The notes under the pieces: model-generated
Database searches by the model: none
Told to the model about the DNA's origin: nothing
The model's input: the letters and a program-made list of their open reading frames with translations, nothing else
Assembly (NCBI RefSeq): GCF_003990645.1
Contig: NZ_RYZK01000009.1
Span: forward strand, 62,001 to 126,000
DNA length: 64,000 nucleotides
DNA from: Shimia sediminis
GTDB lineage: Bacteria > Pseudomonadota > Alphaproteobacteria > Rhodobacterales > Rhodobacteraceae
Direction of reading: 5' to 3'
Program-made: the position numbers and the translations under genes
Shown here: piece by piece, positions 31,536 to 40,802 of the stretch
How the letters are laid out: every line of letters starts with the position of its first letter
How positions within the stretch are numbered: position 1 is the first letter of the stretch

Positions 31536-32066
31536 CTATTTTGCCGTCAGTTCGCGCACTCGTACCGACAGCCAGTCCAGATCAGAATCCTCGATGCCCA
31601 GCTCAAAAAGATGGCTGGCCGTATTGTGCAGATAATCCGTGTTCGGCCCTCTACCGCCAACCGCGGTCGAAATGATCTGCGCCTGTTCTTCCAGGTCCAG
31701 GTGGCAATACTGCACGTGATGCGGATCGATCACATAGGTCACGGCTTCCACCTGCCGACCATCGCGCAGATCGACATGCAACATGCGCTCCAGATATGCG
31801 GAAGAGATCAACTCGCGCGCGCGCAACTCTTCCAGCGTCTTGGCTTCATGGCCTTCCTCAACCAACAGCGCCAATCCCTGACAATGCGCGCCATTATCCG
31901 CATCCAGCGCCAGCACCAGCCCCGGTTTCTCTTCGGTGCCGCGATGGTGGATCGAGCGCATGCAGAAACTGCGATGCCAGCCCGGCAACGTGGCAATCAC
32001 CTTTTCGCGGTAGGGAAAGCCCGGATTCCACAAAAGCGATCCGTAACCGAATACCCACATCGTCAT
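31536..32066 (-). CDS. chaC: Glutathione-specific gamma-glutamylcyclotransferase (ChaC type)
   Basis: Degrades glutathione to 5-oxoproline and Cys-Gly in the cytoplasm. The 176-residue protein has the substrate loop VFGYGSLLWNPGF near the N-terminus and the catalytic Glu region VEEGHEAKTLEELRARE. The ATG follows AAGGACCAGAGAC; a second ATG two codons on is possible. It is monocistronic and divergent from the DUF2125-like gene. Confidence 0.88.
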   Translation of the reverse strand: MTMWVFGYGSLLWNPGFPYREKVIATLPGWHRSFCMRSIHHRGTEEKPGLVLALDADNGAHCQGLALLVEEGHEAKTLEELRARELISSAYLERMLHVDLRDGRQVEAVTYVIDPHHVQYCHLDLEEQAQIISTAVGGRGPNTDYLHNTASHLFELGIEDSDLDWLSVRVRELTAK

Positions 32067-32132
32067 GTCTCTGGTCCTTCAGGTTTTGCGCGTTTAAACA
32101 CCAATCACTGTCTGTGGAAAAGGGCCTGTTTG

Positions 32133-33125
32133 ATGAAACGCCTCGTGATCGTTGTCCTGATAGCTGCACTTGGCTGGTCGGCCTATTGGTTCATTGGTGC
32201 AACCGGTGTCAAAACCGGGTTTGTCGCCTGGTTCGACCAGCGTCAGACCGAAGGTTGGCAGGCCGAAGCCAGCGATGTCTCTGTCAGCGGCTATCCCAAC
32301 CGCTTTGATACCACCTTCACCAACATCGCGCTGGCCGATCCGGACACGGGCGTGGCCTGGACCGCCCCGTTCTTTCAGCTCTTTGCGCTCAGCTACCGCC
32401 CCAACCACGTAATCGCCATCTGGCCCGAGAACCAGCAGCTTGCCTTTCCGGATCAGAAACTGTCCATCTCCAGCACCGACACCAAGGCTTCCCTGGTGTT
32501 GGGCGCGGCGACCAGCCTGCCGCTTGAGCGCAGCAATTTTGCCACCCAGGACCTGACCATAACTTCCACCGCCGACTGGCAACTCTCGGCAGACAGCCTG
32601 CAACTAGCCCTGCACCGGCAAGACGATCCAAACACCTACCGCTTTGCCCTGACCACCACGGGGTTTGCGCCGCCCGTGTCTTATCGCCTGCCCTCGGGCC
32701 AAGCGATGCCCCGCACTCTGCAAACTGTCGAGGCCGATATCTTCGCCGGCTTTGACCGCCCCTTCGACCGCGCATCGCTGGAAGACGCCCGTCCCCAACC
32801 CACCTGGGTCGAGGTTAAACTGGCCGAGATCGCCTGGGGCGACCTCAGGCTGCAGGCTTCCGGAAGGGTCACCGTGGACAATACCGGCTACCCCACGGGC
32901 GAGATCACCCTGCGCGCCACCAACTGGCGCGACATCATCGAGATTGCGCGGCAGTCCGATCAGATCGGCCAGGGCGTGCTGGATGCTGTCGAACAGGGGT
33001 TGGAACTGCTTTCAGGCCTGTCCGGCAATCCAAAAACGTTGGATATCCCGCTGAACTTCAAGAACGGCACCACACGACTTGGGCCCGTCGCCATCGCCCC
33101 GGCACCACGGCTGACATTGCGTTAA
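32133..33125 (+). CDS. DUF2125-type membrane-anchored protein
   Basis: A 330-residue protein with an N-terminal membrane anchor (MKRLVIVVLIAALGWSAYWFIG), then a beta-rich periplasmic domain. The opening of that domain (GYPNRFDTTFTNI) matches what I recall of DUF2125, a family confined largely to alphaproteobacteria and of unknown role. The ATG follows AAAAGGGCC. The stop overlaps the convergent extensin-like gene by 3 bp. Confidence 0.7.
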   Translation: MKRLVIVVLIAALGWSAYWFIGATGVKTGFVAWFDQRQTEGWQAEASDVSVSGYPNRFDTTFTNIALADPDTGVAWTAPFFQLFALSYRPNHVIAIWPENQQLAFPDQKLSISSTDTKASLVLGAATSLPLERSNFATQDLTITSTADWQLSADSLQLALHRQDDPNTYRFALTTTGFAPPVSYRLPSGQAMPRTLQTVEADIFAGFDRPFDRASLEDARPQPTWVEVKLAEIAWGDLRLQASGRVTVDNTGYPTGEITLRATNWRDIIEIARQSDQIGQGVLDAVEQGLELLSGLSGNPKTLDIPLNFKNGTTRLGPVAIAPAPRLTLR

Positions 33126-33979
33126 CGGCAATAGGGCCCGCCACGGTGCTTGGCCACGTCAAAGTGGAAATGGTCCTTGTGGTAACGGTCGCTGTTCGGC
33201 CCCAACACCGTGCCGAACGGCCCGCAGGCCTTGCTGTGCATCTTTTTTAGAATGCGACCCTTTTTACCCTTACCCCAGTCGTTCAGGACGCTGATCGTAT
33301 CGCCGTTCTTCAACTCGAACCCCGAGATGTCGATCGCGCGCCCCTTGCCGTGTTCGGAAATCTTCGCGCCGGGCCGGTTGTTGCGAGTGCGGCAGGAATA
33401 GCCCGCTGCCACCTTCAGCTCGACCACCCCACGTCCATAGCGACCGACGGCGCTGTCCATGCCACCTTCGACCCATTTCTTCAGCGCGCGCGCGGTGTCA
33501 CACTCCATCACCGCAGGTTGGCTGAGAGTTACACCCGACACTGAATAAAGCTTGACCGCGCCCCTGCGAATCCCGCATCCGTTCAGTTTTCCGGGCACGT
33601 TGCCAACTTCGGTGCCTTGCAGCTTCCGATCCTTGCACACCTTGCCAACCCGTGTGGCCGAGGCCTTGCGGCGGGTTTGCTTGACGTCGGGCTCTGTATC
33701 CCGCGCCGGGGTTGCCGATGGCGCTGGCGCGGGTCGAGCCACTGGCTGGCCCGCCGCCTCGGCCGCTGCAACGGCGCTGGCCGCGTTGGCCCGAGAAGAG
33801 GAGGATCGCGCCAGGTTACCCGGTCGCACCTTGGGCCGGAGAGACCGCTCAGGCGCTGAACTGGGCAGTGCGGGTGGAAAAACATCTTCGCGTGCCACCG
33901 GACGCAGCGACCGGTCGGGGGCATTGGCCTGGGCCATCCCGGCCAGTATCAAAAGGGCTATGAGACCCCGCCGGATCAC
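33122..33979 (-). CDS. Extensin-like C-terminal domain protein (M15-type peptidase fold)
   Basis: A 285-residue exported protein: signal peptide [20 protein letters not shown], a low-complexity Ala/Pro/Arg linker (about 30-110), then an extensin_C domain. The domain holds Zn-type motifs SEHGKGRAIDISG and the C-terminal HKDHFHFDV, as in D-Ala-D-Ala carboxypeptidases, plus several Cys. A wall-editing role is inferred. Its start overlaps the tyrC stop by 4 bp, so it is co-translated with amino-acid genes. Confidence 0.82.
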   Translation of the reverse strand: MIRRGLIALLILAGMAQANAPDRSLRPVAREDVFPPALPSSAPERSLRPKVRPGNLARSSSSRANAASAVAAAEAAGQPVARPAPAPSATPARDTEPDVKQTRRKASATRVGKVCKDRKLQGTEVGNVPGKLNGCGIRRGAVKLYSVSGVTLSQPAVMECDTARALKKWVEGGMDSAVGRYGRGVVELKVAAGYSCRTRNNRPGAKISEHGKGRAIDISGFELKNGDTISVLNDWGKGKKGRILKKMHSKACGPFGTVLGPNSDRYHKDHFHFDVAKHRGGPYCR

Positions 33980-34902
33980 GGCTTCTTCGCGCCACGCCCA
34001 AAATCGGGCGCGTCCGTGTCCTGTCCGGCTTCGATGATCCCGCGCCGGATGTCTCGCGTGCGGGTGAAATAGTCAAACAGCTGGTCGCCATCCCCGGTGC
34101 GAATGGCACGTTGCAGGGCGAACAACTCTTCGGTGAAGCGCCCCAGTATCTCCAGCGTCGCGTCCTTGTTGTTCAGAAACACGTCGCGCCACATGGTCGG
34201 ATCCGAGGCCGCAATCCGTGTAAAGTCCCGGAAACCGGCGGCGGAATACTTGATGACTTCGCTGTCTGTCACCCGCCGCAGGTCGTCCGCGACGCCAACC
34301 ATGGTATAGGCAATCAAGTGCGGCGCATGGCTGGTGACGGCAAGCACCAGATCATGGTGATCAGCATCCATCTCATCGGTGTTGGCGCCCATGCCCTGCC
34401 ACAGGGTTTCCAAGCGGCGCACCGCGTCATGATCCGTGGTCTCATCTGCGGGCACAATGATGCACCAGCGATTGTCATACAGTTCGGCAAACCCCGATTC
34501 AGGTCCGGAATGTTCGGTCCCTGCCAACGGGTGGGCCGGAACAAAATGCACATCATCCGGCAAATGCGGTGCCACCGCACGGATCACCGACCGCTTGACC
34601 GAGCCCACATCGCTGATCGTAGCGCCCGGTTTCAGAACCGGTGCGATCTCTTTCGCAACGCCGCCCATTGCCCCAACCGGTACGCAAAGAACCACAAGAT
34701 CCGCACCCTCTGCCGCCTCGGATGCGCTGTCGCACACCCGGTCGCACAGGCCGATTTCACGGGCCTTGTCCCGTGTCGCCTGCGAGCGGGCATAGCCTGT
34801 CACTTCTCCAGCCAATCCACCGCGCTTCATCGCCCAGAACATGGATGAGGCAATCAGCCCCAACCCGATCAGGGCCACGCGGTCATAGATCGGCTGACTC
34901 AT
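33976..34902 (-). CDS. tyrC: Prephenate/arogenate dehydrogenase (cyclohexadienyl dehydrogenase)
   Basis: NAD(P)-dependent step to tyrosine. A 308-residue protein with Rossmann motif GLGLIASSM near residues 12-20, VGSVKRSV, the catalytic [12 protein letters not shown] segment and SHAPHLIAY. Start [11 protein letters not shown] at 34902 overlaps the hisC stop (ATGA), so hisC, tyrC and the extensin-like gene are coupled. Whether it prefers prephenate or arogenate cannot be judged. Confidence 0.9.
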   Translation of the reverse strand: MSQPIYDRVALIGLGLIASSMFWAMKRGGLAGEVTGYARSQATRDKAREIGLCDRVCDSASEAAEGADLVVLCVPVGAMGGVAKEIAPVLKPGATISDVGSVKRSVIRAVAPHLPDDVHFVPAHPLAGTEHSGPESGFAELYDNRWCIIVPADETTDHDAVRRLETLWQGMGANTDEMDADHHDLVLAVTSHAPHLIAYTMVGVADDLRRVTDSEVIKYSAAGFRDFTRIAASDPTMWRDVFLNNKDATLEILGRFTEELFALQRAIRTGDGDQLFDYFTRTRDIRRGIIEAGQDTDAPDFGRGAKKP

Positions 34903-35984
34903 TTGGCACCTGCCTTGAACTGTCCGACCGCATGGGCCACCCGACGACAACCGGCCTCGTCGCCCACTGTGATGCGCAGACAGTTGGGCAGCCCATAGCC
35001 TGCCACCCGACGCACGATCACCCCTTGCGATTTCATGTAGTCGTCACAGGCCTCGGCTTCTTCCTGATCGGCAAATCGCGCCAGAATAAAGTTGGCACAG
35101 GACGTGTCCGACGGCACGCCATGCTCCATCAAGGCTTCGGCCAACCAGGCACGCCAGCGGGCGTTGTCTTCGCGACATTTCTGGACAAACGCCTGATCGC
35201 GGATCGCTGCCTCGGCCACCGTCAACTGCACCGCTGACAGGTTAAACGGCTGGCGCACCCGGTTCAGCACATCAATGATATCCTGCGGGGCATAGCCCCA
35301 GCCAATGCGCAAACCGCCCAAGCCGTAAATCTTGGAAAACGTGCGCGTCATGATCACATTGTCGCGGGCATTGACCAAAGCCGCGCCACCATCAAAGCCC
35401 TCAACAAACTCGGCATAGGCCCCGTCCTGCACCAGCACGCATCCTTCGGGCAGGCCTGCGGCCAGTCGCGCCATCTCGTTGCTGCCAACCATGGTGCCGG
35501 TCGGGTTGGCCGGGTTGGCGATGAAAACAATGCGGGTCTTGTCCGTGCAAGCCGCCAGAATGGCATCCACATCCACCACACGCTCGCGCTCGGCCACCTT
35601 GACCGGGGTTGCACCTGCAGCGTGGGCCAGGATCGGGTACATCGAGAACCCATGTTCGGTATAGATCACCTCATCGCCCGGTCCGGCATAACACTGGGCA
35701 ATGAACTGCAGAATCTCGTCCGAGCCCACACCACAAATGATCTGCGCCGGATCGAGGTCATGCACCTCGCCGATCAGCGCCCTCAGGTCCGCATGGTCCG
35801 TGTTGGGATACCGATGCAGGTTCAGCCCCGATTTGCCGTGTGCAGTCTTGGCCGCATCCGAACACCCATAGGGGTTCTCGTTCGACGATAGCTTCACAAC
35901 ATCCGAGACACCTTCGACGGTGGACTTGCCACCGACGTACAATTCGATCTCCATGATGCCGGGTTGTGGCGAAATACGGGACAT
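34899..35984 (-). CDS. hisC: Histidinol-phosphate / aromatic aminotransferase
   Basis: PLP aminotransferase of class I, 361 residues. Motifs include the substrate loop [20 protein letters not shown], the Schiff-base Lys in [17 protein letters not shown], and the C-terminal [13 protein letters not shown]. HisC enzymes of this type often also transaminate aromatic keto acids, consistent with the tyrC overlap. The start [10 protein letters not shown] follows AGGAGTTTATT at moderate spacing. It is first in its operon. Confidence 0.92.
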   Translation of the reverse strand: MSRISPQPGIMEIELYVGGKSTVEGVSDVVKLSSNENPYGCSDAAKTAHGKSGLNLHRYPNTDHADLRALIGEVHDLDPAQIICGVGSDEILQFIAQCYAGPGDEVIYTEHGFSMYPILAHAAGATPVKVAERERVVDVDAILAACTDKTRIVFIANPANPTGTMVGSNEMARLAAGLPEGCVLVQDGAYAEFVEGFDGGAALVNARDNVIMTRTFSKIYGLGGLRIGWGYAPQDIIDVLNRVRQPFNLSAVQLTVAEAAIRDQAFVQKCREDNARWRAWLAEALMEHGVPSDTSCANFILARFADQEEAEACDDYMKSQGVIVRRVAGYGLPNCLRITVGDEAGCRRVAHAVGQFKAGAK

Positions 35985-36202
35985 ATTCAAATAAACTCCT
36001 GCTTCGCTCCAGCTTCTAGCCTTGGCGCGAAGGGTTTGAAAGATGATTGATGCGATGACCTGCAAATTGCGCCTTTGCGGTCACGCATTCGCTGTGGTTT
36101 TTCACGCGGCCCATCAAACGTGCCGAGTCATCTTGCGATGTAGAGGCTCTTGCCTCTAACCTCTCTCCATAAACACAAAAGAAAACCCTGGGACTTTCGC
36201 CA

Positions 36203-36958
36203 ATGAATTTTGCAGCCATCAAGACCACTCTCCTCTGTATGTGCCTCGTGGCACTCGGCGCCTGCGCCAGCGCCCCACCGGAAACCCCCAGCGATTACGC
36301 CTCCGTGGTGGATGGAGACATTACCCTGCCCGAGGTCCCGGCGCAGTTTCTCGAAGCGCCCAACCGCCGTGAAACCGTGGACTATACCGGCACAGAAAGC
36401 CCCGGCACCATCGTGGTCGATCCCTATGCCAAGTTCCTCTATTACGTAGAAGAAGACGGTCGCGCGACGCGCTATCCCGTTGCCGTTGGTCGCGAAGGCC
36501 GGGGCTTCAAGGGCAGCGCCACGATCCGCCGGGTCGAGGAATGGCCGGGCTGGACACCCACCGCCAACATGCTGCGCACCGAACCCGAGGTCTATGGCCC
36601 CTTCGCCCGCGGCATTCCCGGCGGTGTCGCCAGCCCGCTTGGCGCGCGCGCGCTCTATCTCTATCGCGGCAGCCGCGACACACGTTACCGCATCCACGGC
36701 ACCAATGATATGGAGTCCATCGGCAACGCCAGTTCCGCAGGATGCATCCGCATGTTCAATCAGGACGTGATCCACCTCGCCGAGCGCGCTGAGCTGGGCA
36801 CCGATGTCGTTGTGCGCACCTATGATGAATCGGTCGAAATCGAAGGTATGGAGATGGCCAATCGCGGCTTCGACATTCCTCCCAAGATCGTTGACCCCGA
36901 AGTGATCTATGCCGCCGTTGAGGCCGAAGAAGCCCGCCGCGCAGCGGCTGAGGAGTAA
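36203..36958 (+). CDS. L,D-transpeptidase (YkuD domain), lipoprotein
   Basis: Periplasmic enzyme forming 3-3 peptidoglycan cross-links or attaching proteins to the wall. The 251-residue protein has a signal peptide ending LVALGAC, a good lipobox for lipidation. The catalytic HGTND and SSAGCIRM motifs carry the conserved His, Ser and nucleophilic Cys. The tail from 205 is Glu/Ala-rich. The ribosome site is weak (GGGAC). It is divergent from hisC and ends at a shared bidirectional terminator with rpsD. Confidence 0.92.
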   Translation: MNFAAIKTTLLCMCLVALGACASAPPETPSDYASVVDGDITLPEVPAQFLEAPNRRETVDYTGTESPGTIVVDPYAKFLYYVEEDGRATRYPVAVGREGRGFKGSATIRRVEEWPGWTPTANMLRTEPEVYGPFARGIPGGVASPLGARALYLYRGSRDTRYRIHGTNDMESIGNASSAGCIRMFNQDVIHLAERAELGTDVVVRTYDESVEIEGMEMANRGFDIPPKIVDPEVIYAAVEAEEARRAAAEE

Positions 36959-36967
36959 AGACAAAAG

Positions 36968-36997
36968 AAAACCCGCTGCGTTTCGGCAGCGGGTTTT
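36968..36997. terminator. Bidirectional terminator between YkuD gene and rpsD
   Basis: A 12-bp perfect stem AAAACCCGCTGC/GCAGCGGGTTTT with a 6-nt loop. T-rich on both sides, so it can stop both converging transcripts. Confidence 0.92.
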
Positions 36998-37021
36998 CCA
37001 AATTCGGTGTGGCGAAGAACC

Positions 37022-37642
37022 TTAGTTCTTCGCGTAGAATTCGACCACGAGGTTCGGTTCCATGACAACCGGGTACGGCACGTCCGACAGGCCGGGGGTG
37101 CGCACGAAGGTGGCGGTCATTTTCGAGTGGTCGACGTCCATGTAATCAGGAACATCACGCTCGGGCAGTTGAACGGCTTCCAGAACAACGGCCAGTTGCT
37201 TGGACTTGTCACGCACTTCGATGACGTCGCCTTCTTTGACGCGGTAGGAAGGGATGTTGACCTTCTTGCCGTTCACTTTGACGTGGCCGTGGTTCACGAA
37301 CTGACGCGCTGCGAAAACGGTGGCAACGAACTTGGCGCGGTACACAACCGCGTCCAGGCGACGCTCCAGCAGACCGATCAGGTTTTCACCGGTGTCGCCT
37401 TTGACACGCTCGGCTTCGGCATAGATGCGGCGGAACATTTTCTCGGTCATGTCGCCGTAGTAGCCTTTCAGCTTCTGCTTGGCGCGCAGCTGCAGACCAA
37501 AGTCCGAAATCTTGCCCTTGCGGCGCTGACCGTGCTGGCCGGGGCCGTATTCACGACGGTTGACGGGGGATTTGGGGCGGCCCCAAATGTTTTCGCCCAT
37601 GCGGCGATCAATTTTGTACTTGGCAGTCGTGCGTTTGGTCAC
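37022..37642 (-). CDS. rpsD: 30S ribosomal protein S4
   Basis: Primary 16S rRNA-binding assembly protein. The 206-residue protein begins with GTG ([14 protein letters not shown]) after GAAGGAGAACAGCC and has the S4 domain with [22 protein letters not shown]. It stands alone with its own promoter and terminator, as in other alphaproteobacteria. Confidence 0.98.
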   Translation of the reverse strand: MTKRTTAKYKIDRRMGENIWGRPKSPVNRREYGPGQHGQRRKGKISDFGLQLRAKQKLKGYYGDMTEKMFRRIYAEAERVKGDTGENLIGLLERRLDAVVYRAKFVATVFAARQFVNHGHVKVNGKKVNIPSYRVKEGDVIEVRDKSKQLAVVLEAVQLPERDVPDYMDVDHSKMTATFVRTPGLSDVPYPVVMEPNLVVEFYAKN

Positions 37643-37748
37643 GGCTGTTCTCCTTCGTTCAGGTTTCGAAGGGCGTTGTCCTCTTGCCGGAATTGGCCGA
37701 CATGACAGGCATCCTCTTGCGAGGGCCACCAACACCAATGAAGCCGCG

Positions 37749-37776
37749 CGTATATACGAGTCGCAGGGGGAGTCAA
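37749..37776 (-). promoter_or_regulatory. Predicted rpsD promoter
   Basis: TTGACT and TATACG on the minus strand, 16-bp spacing, about 105 bp upstream of the rpsD start codon. Good match to sigma-70 boxes. Confidence 0.65.
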
Positions 37777-37888
37777 GGCACCTTTGCCGTGCTGCGCAGC
37801 ATCCCGGTCGACAAAAGGCCGAAATCCTTGCCCGAACGTCCCCCCGCCCCTAACATCCCTGAATTACTGACAACACCGGATTATTGAC

Positions 37889-39391
37889 GTGATACGCATT
37901 TTTCTTGCCCTTTTGTTCCTCTCCGGCCCCGCCATGGCCGCGACGCTGGAGCGTACAGACAACCCCAACTGCACCGCTCGTTTCTCTGGCCCCATCAAAC
38001 CCGGTGACTTTGAAAAGGTCGCCGCAGCCGCAGCGCAAATTCTCAAACCCGACCCCGACGACCCCGAAGGCAACACCTATTTCATGCGGGTCTGCCTCGA
38101 CAGTCCCGGCGGCAGCCTGCTGGAAGCAACCGAGATCGCCGCGCATTTCTCCGAGAAAGGATACGGCACCGTCATCGACAATGGCGACAGCTGCTATTCC
38201 GCCTGCGCCGTGATCTTCATGTTCGGCAGCCAGTATTTTACCGGCCGCACCGTGAACTTCAACCGCCGCCTGCATGTCAATGGCATCCTCGGCTTCCACC
38301 GTCCCGATTTCCGCCTCCCCGAAGGCGGCTCTTATTCCTCGGCTGACGTGGAACAGGCCTTTGACATCGCCATTCTCGCCACGCACGAGTTCATCCGCCT
38401 CGGCAACCGCCGCATCGAAGGCGAACGCAACGTCTACTTTGCTGCCGACCTGATCGAGCTGATGTTCTCGCGCGAGGGCAACGACTTCTTCTATGTCGAC
38501 ACCGTGGACAAGGCAGGTCGTTGGAGCATTGACGTCTTCGGCTATGCCCAACCCCGCGCGATCAGCGCCCGCGATGCCATTGTCGCCTGCCACAACATGT
38601 CCAACTGGACCTATCGTCTGTCTCCGGAACCTGTTGAGCTTCGGCGCAGCCAGATGGACACGATGATGCGCGACGTCAGCCGGGTGGTGCACCGATGGGA
38701 CGATCCCGCGATCTCATATGACGACAACCCGCCCCAGAGCTACTATGTCCGCACCGGCCCGGTCTATCACAAGGACTGGCTCTTGAAGCAGGCTGATCGC
38801 ACCTGCCTTATCCAGCCCTATTTCCTTGACGGTGAACTTTCCCTGACCGGCTGTGGCGGCAACAACGATGCCGGGACCCAGGCCCCGAACCTCAATCGCT
38901 GTGACGTCGAGGACGGAGACCTGATGCGTCCCATCTCTGCCTTGGCGGTCTTTCCCTCGCATCTGCCACTCTCTGGCCTGTCGCAATGGGCTGCAACCAT
39001 GACCGAAGAAGCCACCACAATTGACGCAATGGATCACGGCGGACCTCAGAGCTGGTGCACGCGGGCCCAAGGGTACACAACGCGTGTGGTCAACGTCTCG
39101 GAATATGTGAACATCCGTCAGGACCCGGGCTTTAACGCTCCTGTGGTGGCTCAGGCTGGCAAACACCTCGTGATGACCTTTGGCAGCGGTGACCCGATGT
39201 TTGTCGGCGACCGGGCCACGCAAAACCGCTGCATTCAGGCCTGCAATACGCTGCACTCAGCCGGGGTACGTGATGACACGGTCACCGGCCCTGTGGCGCA
39301 ATGCATGAGTGATAATGCCATCTGGTTTGATGTGGTTCTGCCAAACGGGATTCGCGGGTGGATCAGCGGAAAATACACCGATCAACTTTGA
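37889..39391 (+). CDS. Secreted ClpP/crotonase-like protein with C-terminal SH3-like domain
   Basis: A 500-residue exported protein: signal peptide MIRIFLALLFLSGPAMA, then a ClpP-fold domain like COG3904 periplasmic proteins. It holds CLDSPGGSLLEATEIA and the likely nucleophile in CYSACAVIFMFGS; a His candidate is GFHRPDF. The C-terminal 90 residues (VVNVSEYVNIRQDPGFNAPVVAQ to NGIRGWISGKY) match bacterial SH3 domains that bind cell wall. The GTG start at 37889 fits the signal peptide; its ribosome site is weak. Proteolysis is unproven. Confidence 0.75.
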   Translation: MIRIFLALLFLSGPAMAATLERTDNPNCTARFSGPIKPGDFEKVAAAAAQILKPDPDDPEGNTYFMRVCLDSPGGSLLEATEIAAHFSEKGYGTVIDNGDSCYSACAVIFMFGSQYFTGRTVNFNRRLHVNGILGFHRPDFRLPEGGSYSSADVEQAFDIAILATHEFIRLGNRRIEGERNVYFAADLIELMFSREGNDFFYVDTVDKAGRWSIDVFGYAQPRAISARDAIVACHNMSNWTYRLSPEPVELRRSQMDTMMRDVSRVVHRWDDPAISYDDNPPQSYYVRTGPVYHKDWLLKQADRTCLIQPYFLDGELSLTGCGGNNDAGTQAPNLNRCDVEDGDLMRPISALAVFPSHLPLSGLSQWAATMTEEATTIDAMDHGGPQSWCTRAQGYTTRVVNVSEYVNIRQDPGFNAPVVAQAGKHLVMTFGSGDPMFVGDRATQNRCIQACNTLHSAGVRDDTVTGPVAQCMSDNAIWFDVVLPNGIRGWISGKYTDQL

Positions 39392-39426
39392 AACCGGCGT
39401 CAAAACCCAACGGCAGCGGTGTGGGC

Positions 39427-39464
39427 ACCGACGCAATACCGACGTTATACCGACGTAATACCGA
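39427..39464. repeat. Tandem 11-bp repeat, three units plus a partial
   Basis: ACCGACGCAAT, ACCGACGTTAT, ACCGACGTAAT, then ACCGA. Same unit as the array at 8724-8756, 31 kb away. Non-coding, after the ClpP-like gene. Confidence 0.85.
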
Positions 39465-39500
39465 ATGCGGTTTGACCTTTAAAAACAGGTGTTTCCTACG

Positions 39501-39532
39501 CAAAACGCCCCGGTTGTCCTGAACCGGGGCGT
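39501..39532 (-). terminator. Terminator after Hint-domain gene
   Basis: An 11-bp perfect stem ACGCCCCGGTT/AACCGGGGCGT with a 6-nt loop, followed on the minus strand by TTTTG. Confidence 0.88.
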
Positions 39533-39561
39533 CCGCAGTGTTAACCTTTTCCAAGGAGTCT

Positions 39562-40623
39562 TTAGGCCGCGTCATACATCAGGATTGCCGCCTCGCTGGC
39601 GCTGAGATTGCGACGCGCATAGGCGCCATAGCTGTTCAGGTCATATTCCAGCTCTGGCAACATCCGAAGCAACCTTTTGCGATCATGCGGTTCCAGCGTG
39701 GAAAGCGCAGCGTTGGCGGGATGATAGCTCTCGGTTTCCACCCCGTTGGCCCAGACGATCTGGTGGCGCGGCAACATCAGGTGGATATAGGTCACTTCGC
39801 GCATTGCGTAGTCCACCGACACGTTGGCGCCGTCCACCAGGTCTCTCGCCGAGACCAACACTTCCGGCGTGTTGAAAAGCGCGCGCGCCGCCGCTCCTTT
39901 CACCAACATGCGATGCTCGGGCGACACCACCAGATCCTGATCCGGTTGCTCAATACCCAGTGCACCATGGCGAATGCGGATCGGGCGCAGCGCGGGCATG
40001 GCAAACAGTCTTGCACCACTCATCCGCCGACTGCCGACCCAGCAAATCTCTTCCGCACCATTGTCCTTGGTCTGGATGCGATCTCCCTCGCGCAATTCTT
40101 CCACGCGGCGCGGCCCATAAGGTGTTGAAATCATGGTGCCCGGCGTGAAACAGATCACACCGCCAGTGGCCGGCCCCATCGGGTTGGTGTCAATCGCATC
40201 CATGTTGTGATGCACCACCCACAGCTCGGTGTTCTTGGGCGGCATCTCATCAAGGAACATCAAGAGCGGCTTGCCCCCGTTCACTTCGATCACCGTCACC
40301 GTGTAACTCTGCGCACCGTTGGTCACCACAAAACCGCCCTCCAGGAGCGGTTCGTCGATCTCGATGTCTTCCAGTTTTCTGGATGTGTCTACCGCTGCCC
40401 CAACCAGTCGGCGCACCATGCGCGCCGCCCGCTTGCGGATGTTTGCCTCACCCTCTGCCTGATCCAGACGCAATAGCTCTGCCGGGCCGTCCACACGGGC
40501 GGCATCCCCATGCCATGACCACACCGCGCCTGTTTCCAGCGCTTGTAAGGGTGCGGACCCAACACTATCCAACTCTGTCTGTGACCAGGAGATGACAAAC
40601 GTGCCACGAAAGCCCGTCTTCAT
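39562..40623 (-). CDS. Hint-domain protein (Hint_2 type)
   Basis: A 353-residue protein. A Hint fold begins at CFTPGTMISTPYGPRRVEEL (from about residue 162), with the conserved Cys and the later SPEHRML His motif. Intein and hedgehog relatives self-cleave, but here no intein C-terminal HN-Cys is evident, so activity is uncertain. The N-terminal 150 residues are unnamed. Hint_2 proteins are frequent in roseobacters, often fused to RTX repeats; here none are fused. Monocistronic with its own terminator. Confidence 0.78.
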   Translation of the reverse strand: MKTGFRGTFVISWSQTELDSVGSAPLQALETGAVWSWHGDAARVDGPAELLRLDQAEGEANIRKRAARMVRRLVGAAVDTSRKLEDIEIDEPLLEGGFVVTNGAQSYTVTVIEVNGGKPLLMFLDEMPPKNTELWVVHHNMDAIDTNPMGPATGGVICFTPGTMISTPYGPRRVEELREGDRIQTKDNGAEEICWVGSRRMSGARLFAMPALRPIRIRHGALGIEQPDQDLVVSPEHRMLVKGAAARALFNTPEVLVSARDLVDGANVSVDYAMREVTYIHLMLPRHQIVWANGVETESYHPANAALSTLEPHDRKRLLRMLPELEYDLNSYGAYARRNLSASEAAILMYDAA

Positions 40624-40802
40624 TGCCTGATAACCTGCCTTTATTTTTTTATTGCCGCCAGACTAGCAGAGGTGATTCGTCCTGAAAAGAGTCCGTTAAC
40701 TTTTTTCTGCTAGCGTGTTGGAAAGCCACATATCCGCAACATAACCAATAAGTTGCAGAACAGAGTTCATCCGGCGTGTATTGTGGATATTTGCGATCAG
40801 AC

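Noticed and set aside
40663-40713. Inverted repeat CTAGCAGA...TCTGCTAG as a terminator of the ABC gene
   Set aside because: A 35-bp spacer and short 8-bp arms make a stable hairpin unlikely.
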